A stretch of 16,978 nt of DNA from assembly GCA_021648375.1 (NCBI GenBank), contig JAKISW010000049.1, positions 1 through 16,978 of the forward strand. Direction: 5' to 3'. The position numbers and the translations under genes were made by a program. Position 1 is the stretch's first letter. Each line of letters opens with the position of its first letter. Under the pieces are notes generated by a model that saw only the letters and a list, made by a program, of their open reading frames with translations, had not been told where the DNA came from and did no database searches. The DNA is from Devosiaceae bacterium. GTDB lineage: Bacteria; Pseudomonadota; Alphaproteobacteria; Rhizobiales; Devosiaceae. Shown one piece after another: positions 15,732 through 16,978 of the stretch.

Positions 15732-15993
15732 AATATTTTCCAGTCGTTTAGTTCAGCTTTGTTAGCAATTTAAAGGGACACTTAACAAGTTAACCTGAGA
15801 CCATTAGCCCTATGACAATTCAGAGCAAAGCTGTTAAGCTACCATAATAACAATTCAATTGGCATCGGTTACGGCATAAATGGCCGACGCGCAATAGTCC
15901 GTGTAATAGTCATGGCAAAAGGTTTGATAAGCTGGGCACATATCAACAATGTTATTAGGGCTGCTCTGCAACTTTTAAGGTTAGATGTAACAA
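15732..15993. other. ppiD-tpiA divergent intergenic region with inverted repeats
   Basis: This 262-bp spacer must hold the promoters of both divergent genes. It contains CAGCTTTG (15754-15761) and its reverse complement CAAAGCTG (15826-15833), with the small palindrome TTAAC-AA-GTTAA (15782-15793) between them. No convincing -10/-35 pair or gene was found. An ATG-started frame at 15912 runs into tpiA in another frame and is not credible. Confidence 0.4.
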
Positions 15994-16773
15994 ATGAATT
16001 CAGAAATAAAACCACTGATTGCGGGCAACTGGAAAATGAATGGCCTCACCGAGGATCTGTCTCAAATCAGATCTTTGGCCCTGTCCCTGCGCAATGATCC
16101 TGCCCATCGCTGCGAAGTGCTGATTTGCCCTCCCGTAACCCTGCTTGCCCAAACCACCCAAATATGTCTTTCCGGAGCCGTTGTTTCCGGCGCTCAAAAT
16201 TGCCATATCGCTCAAAAAGGTGCCCATACCGGTGATATCGGTGCTTCAATGCTGGCAGATGCGGGAGCACAATATATTATCGTTGGGCATTCAGAGCGCC
16301 GTGCCGATCATGGAGAAACCGACGGCCTGGTAAATGCCAAGGCCAGAGCCGCGCTTGGAGCACATGTTACGCCGATAATTTGCGTAGGCGAGACCCATGC
16401 GGAGCGTCTTGGTGCCTTGGCGATGACGGTGGTTGAAAAGCAATTAAACGGTTCAGTTCCAGCCCTTGAAATATTTGATAAACGCGTGATCGCGAAAAAT
16501 CTGGTGATAGCTTATGAGCCGGTCTGGGCAATTGGCACCGGACTGGTTCCCGAACTTGATGATATAAAAACCATGCATGCTGCCATTAGGGACTGGCTGG
16601 TGGAAAGATTTGGCGAAGAAGGAGAGGGCGTTCGCATTCTTTATGGGGGATCCATGAAGCCATCCAATGCGACGGATATTCTTGCCACAGCAAATGTAAA
16701 TGGTGGCTTGATCGGTGGAGCCAGCCTCAACGCCGAGGACTTTTTACAAATTATCCGCTCTGCCTGCGACTAG
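15994..16773 (+). CDS. tpiA: Triosephosphate isomerase
   Basis: This cytoplasmic glycolytic enzyme interconverts dihydroxyacetone phosphate and glyceraldehyde 3-phosphate. The 259-residue TIM barrel is complete. Lys14 is in GNWKMNG, His99 in VGHSERR, and the catalytic base Glu175 in AYEPVWAIGTG. The phosphate-binding loops YGGSMKP and GGLIGGASL are present. ATG 15994 gives the expected short N-terminus before the first strand, but the Shine-Dalgarno sequence is weak. The gene is divergent from ppiD. In related genomes secG and pyrG usually follow; no secG start is visible before the window ends. Confidence 0.97.
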   Translation: MNSEIKPLIAGNWKMNGLTEDLSQIRSLALSLRNDPAHRCEVLICPPVTLLAQTTQICLSGAVVSGAQNCHIAQKGAHTGDIGASMLADAGAQYIIVGHSERRADHGETDGLVNAKARAALGAHVTPIICVGETHAERLGALAMTVVEKQLNGSVPALEIFDKRVIAKNLVIAYEPVWAIGTGLVPELDDIKTMHAAIRDWLVERFGEEGEGVRILYGGSMKPSNATDILATANVNGGLIGGASLNAEDFLQIIRSACD

Positions 16774-16803
16774 GATCAGGACCTATTAGATTCGTATGAT
16801 TCT

Positions 16804-16931
16804 GTTTGAAATAGAGTGTTCAGATAAGGTGAATGGTAGTGAAATCATGTCTATCACCTTATTGAACTGCAATTTGCATTAGATGTATACTATATTTCAA
16901 ACCCGAAAGGGCACCGCCTATTTTGTTCGGG
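16804..16931. repeat. Nested inverted repeats downstream of tpiA
   Basis: An outer perfect 10-bp inverted repeat (GTTTGAAATA at 16804-16813, TATTTCAAAC at 16893-16902) encloses an inner 9-bp one (ATAAGGTGA at 16824-16832, TCACCTTAT at 16854-16862) and the palindrome TGCAA-T-TTGCA (16868-16878). A further pair, CCCGAA/TTCGGG, is at 16902-16907 and 16926-16931. There is no T-run after the inner hairpin, so it is not a classic terminator. It could be a small mobile-element remnant, a structured RNA or operators for a downstream gene. Confidence 0.45.
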
Positions 16932-16978
16932 AATGCGTTGCCAAAACTCAAAAATCACTAGATTTACTTCCCTTTTGC

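Noticed and set aside
15912..16097. 61-residue plus-strand frame before tpiA
   Set aside because: It overlaps the tpiA start in another frame, and its latter part simply shadows tpiA.
1..16978. tRNA, rRNA or CRISPR array
   Set aside because: No cloverleaf-like segment, rRNA-like stretch or regularly spaced repeats were seen on reading both strands.

Overview
The window is an AT-rich alphaproteobacterial chromosome segment, most likely from the Hyphomicrobiales (Rhizobiales). Two things point there: the conserved neighbourhood ppiD - trp genes - moaC - moeA - lexA, convergent with comEC and next to gltX, with tpiA divergent from ppiD; and two GTTC-N7-GTTC type SOS boxes upstream of lexA, the alphaproteobacterial LexA motif. 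Species cannot be named from the sequence alone.

Region 1-2918 is mobile DNA, visibly richer in G+C than the rest. The right part of an IS3-family element has its transposase gene split by a 2,267-nt group II intron (128-2394). The intron carries a reverse transcriptase/maturase gene, a canonical 34-nt domain V, and a domain VI with a bulged branch-point A. Joining base 127 to base 2395 restores one transposase frame. However, the two exons look like different IS3-family lineages, so the locus appears chimeric at the intron. The left end of the element lies outside the window.

Region 2987-6769 holds gltX (minus strand, glutamyl-tRNA synthetase) and comEC (plus strand, DNA-uptake channel), divergent across a 168-bp spacer with a candidate gltX promoter and a perfect inverted repeat. 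Region 6842-8123 holds lexA (minus) with two SOS boxes upstream and a small DUF3781-like gene 30 bp downstream, possibly co-transcribed. Region 8124-15731 is a tight minus-strand gene string, ppiD-trpE-trpG-trpD-trpC-moaC-moeA. Its gaps are 19 bp or less and two junctions overlap, so it probably forms one transcript joining envelope protein folding, early tryptophan synthesis and molybdenum-cofactor synthesis. tpiA (plus) is divergent from ppiD.

The last 205 bp after tpiA contain no gene I can recognise, but they hold nested inverted repeats. No tRNA, rRNA or CRISPR array was seen. The housekeeping genes are ordinary. The most unusual object is the intron-bearing chimeric transposase; the SOS-controlled lexA/DUF3781 pair comes second.
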